Source of the DNA: Candidatus Aminicenantota bacterium
GTDB lineage: Bacteria > Acidobacteriota > Aminicenantia > UBA2199
Direction of reading: 5' to 3'
NCBI GenBank assembly: GCA_030671465.1
Contig: DAOVIP010000145.1
Span: 1-5,719 of the forward strand
Length of the DNA: 5,719 nucleotides
The notes beneath the pieces are model-generated. The model was given only the letters and a program-made list of their open reading frames with translations. It had not been told where the DNA came from and ran no database searches. How positions within the stretch are numbered: position 1 is the first letter of the stretch; each line of letters starts with the position of its first letter. The translations under genes and the position numbers were made by a program. Shown here in pieces: positions 5,661 through 5,719 of this stretch.

Positions 5661-5719
5661 AAAAAATCAATTTTCTCTTTATGATGGTGTTGGTCTCAAC
5701 CACCATGATCCTGGCTGAG
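5657..5719 (+). CDS. Start of an exported protein gene (3' end outside window)
   Basis: Only 21 codons are visible, reading MKKINFLFMMVLVSTTMILAE. This is a typical signal peptide: two Lys, a hydrophobic core, and a possible Ala at the cleavage point. The protein is probably secreted or membrane-anchored, but its function cannot be judged. No strong SD precedes the ATG; only a weak purine stretch (AAGAA) sits a few bases upstream. The ATG overlaps the stop of the doubtful small ORF. The gene is divergent from the oxidoreductase, and the gap holds AT-rich sequence in which I could not identify a convincing -35/-10 pair. Confidence 0.55.
   Translation, partial: MKKINFLFMMVLVSTTMILAE

Overview
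The window suggests a moderate-GC, non-model bacterium that uses strong GGAGG ribosome binding sites. It carries a secreted 6-bladed-propeller-like protein with a GxxGEGPGEF motif and a LytS/LytTR-type two-component system. This gene mix recalls Candidatus Aminicenantes and relatives; the strong Shine-Dalgarno sites argue against Bacteroidota. The taxonomic guess is an inference from style, not from a marker gene.

Layout from left to right. (1) The 3' end of a nitroreductase-family gene (+), with an unusual basic C-terminal tail. (2) A convergent gene (-) for a secreted beta-propeller protein, with a well-placed SD and a plausible sigma70-type promoter. (3) A divergent intergenic region of about 235 bp, rich in short repeats. 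(4) A tightly overlapping three-gene operon (+): a membrane LytS-type kinase homologue whose catalytic motifs are ruined, an intact paralogous LytS-type kinase, and a LytTR response regulator. Both junctions are 4-base overlaps (ATGA, GTGA). (5) A convergent gene (-) for an Old Yellow Enzyme family flavin oxidoreductase ending in a cysteine cluster. (6) An AT-rich divergent gap with a doubtful 44-codon ORF, then the first 21 codons of a gene (+) starting with a signal peptide, cut by the window edge.

The most interesting element is the operon. The first kinase has Ala where the phospho-accepting His belongs (NPA for NPH), Lys for the Mg-coordinating Asn of the N-box, and no G-box. Its four-helix membrane region and linker nevertheless align closely with the intact partner. 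The simplest model is a pseudokinase/kinase pair acting as a heterodimeric or signal-sensing module that feeds one LytTR regulator. The repeats upstream of the operon include two 9-mers that each match the LytTR box consensus at 8 of 9 positions, so autoregulation, and possibly control of the divergent propeller gene, is plausible but unproven.
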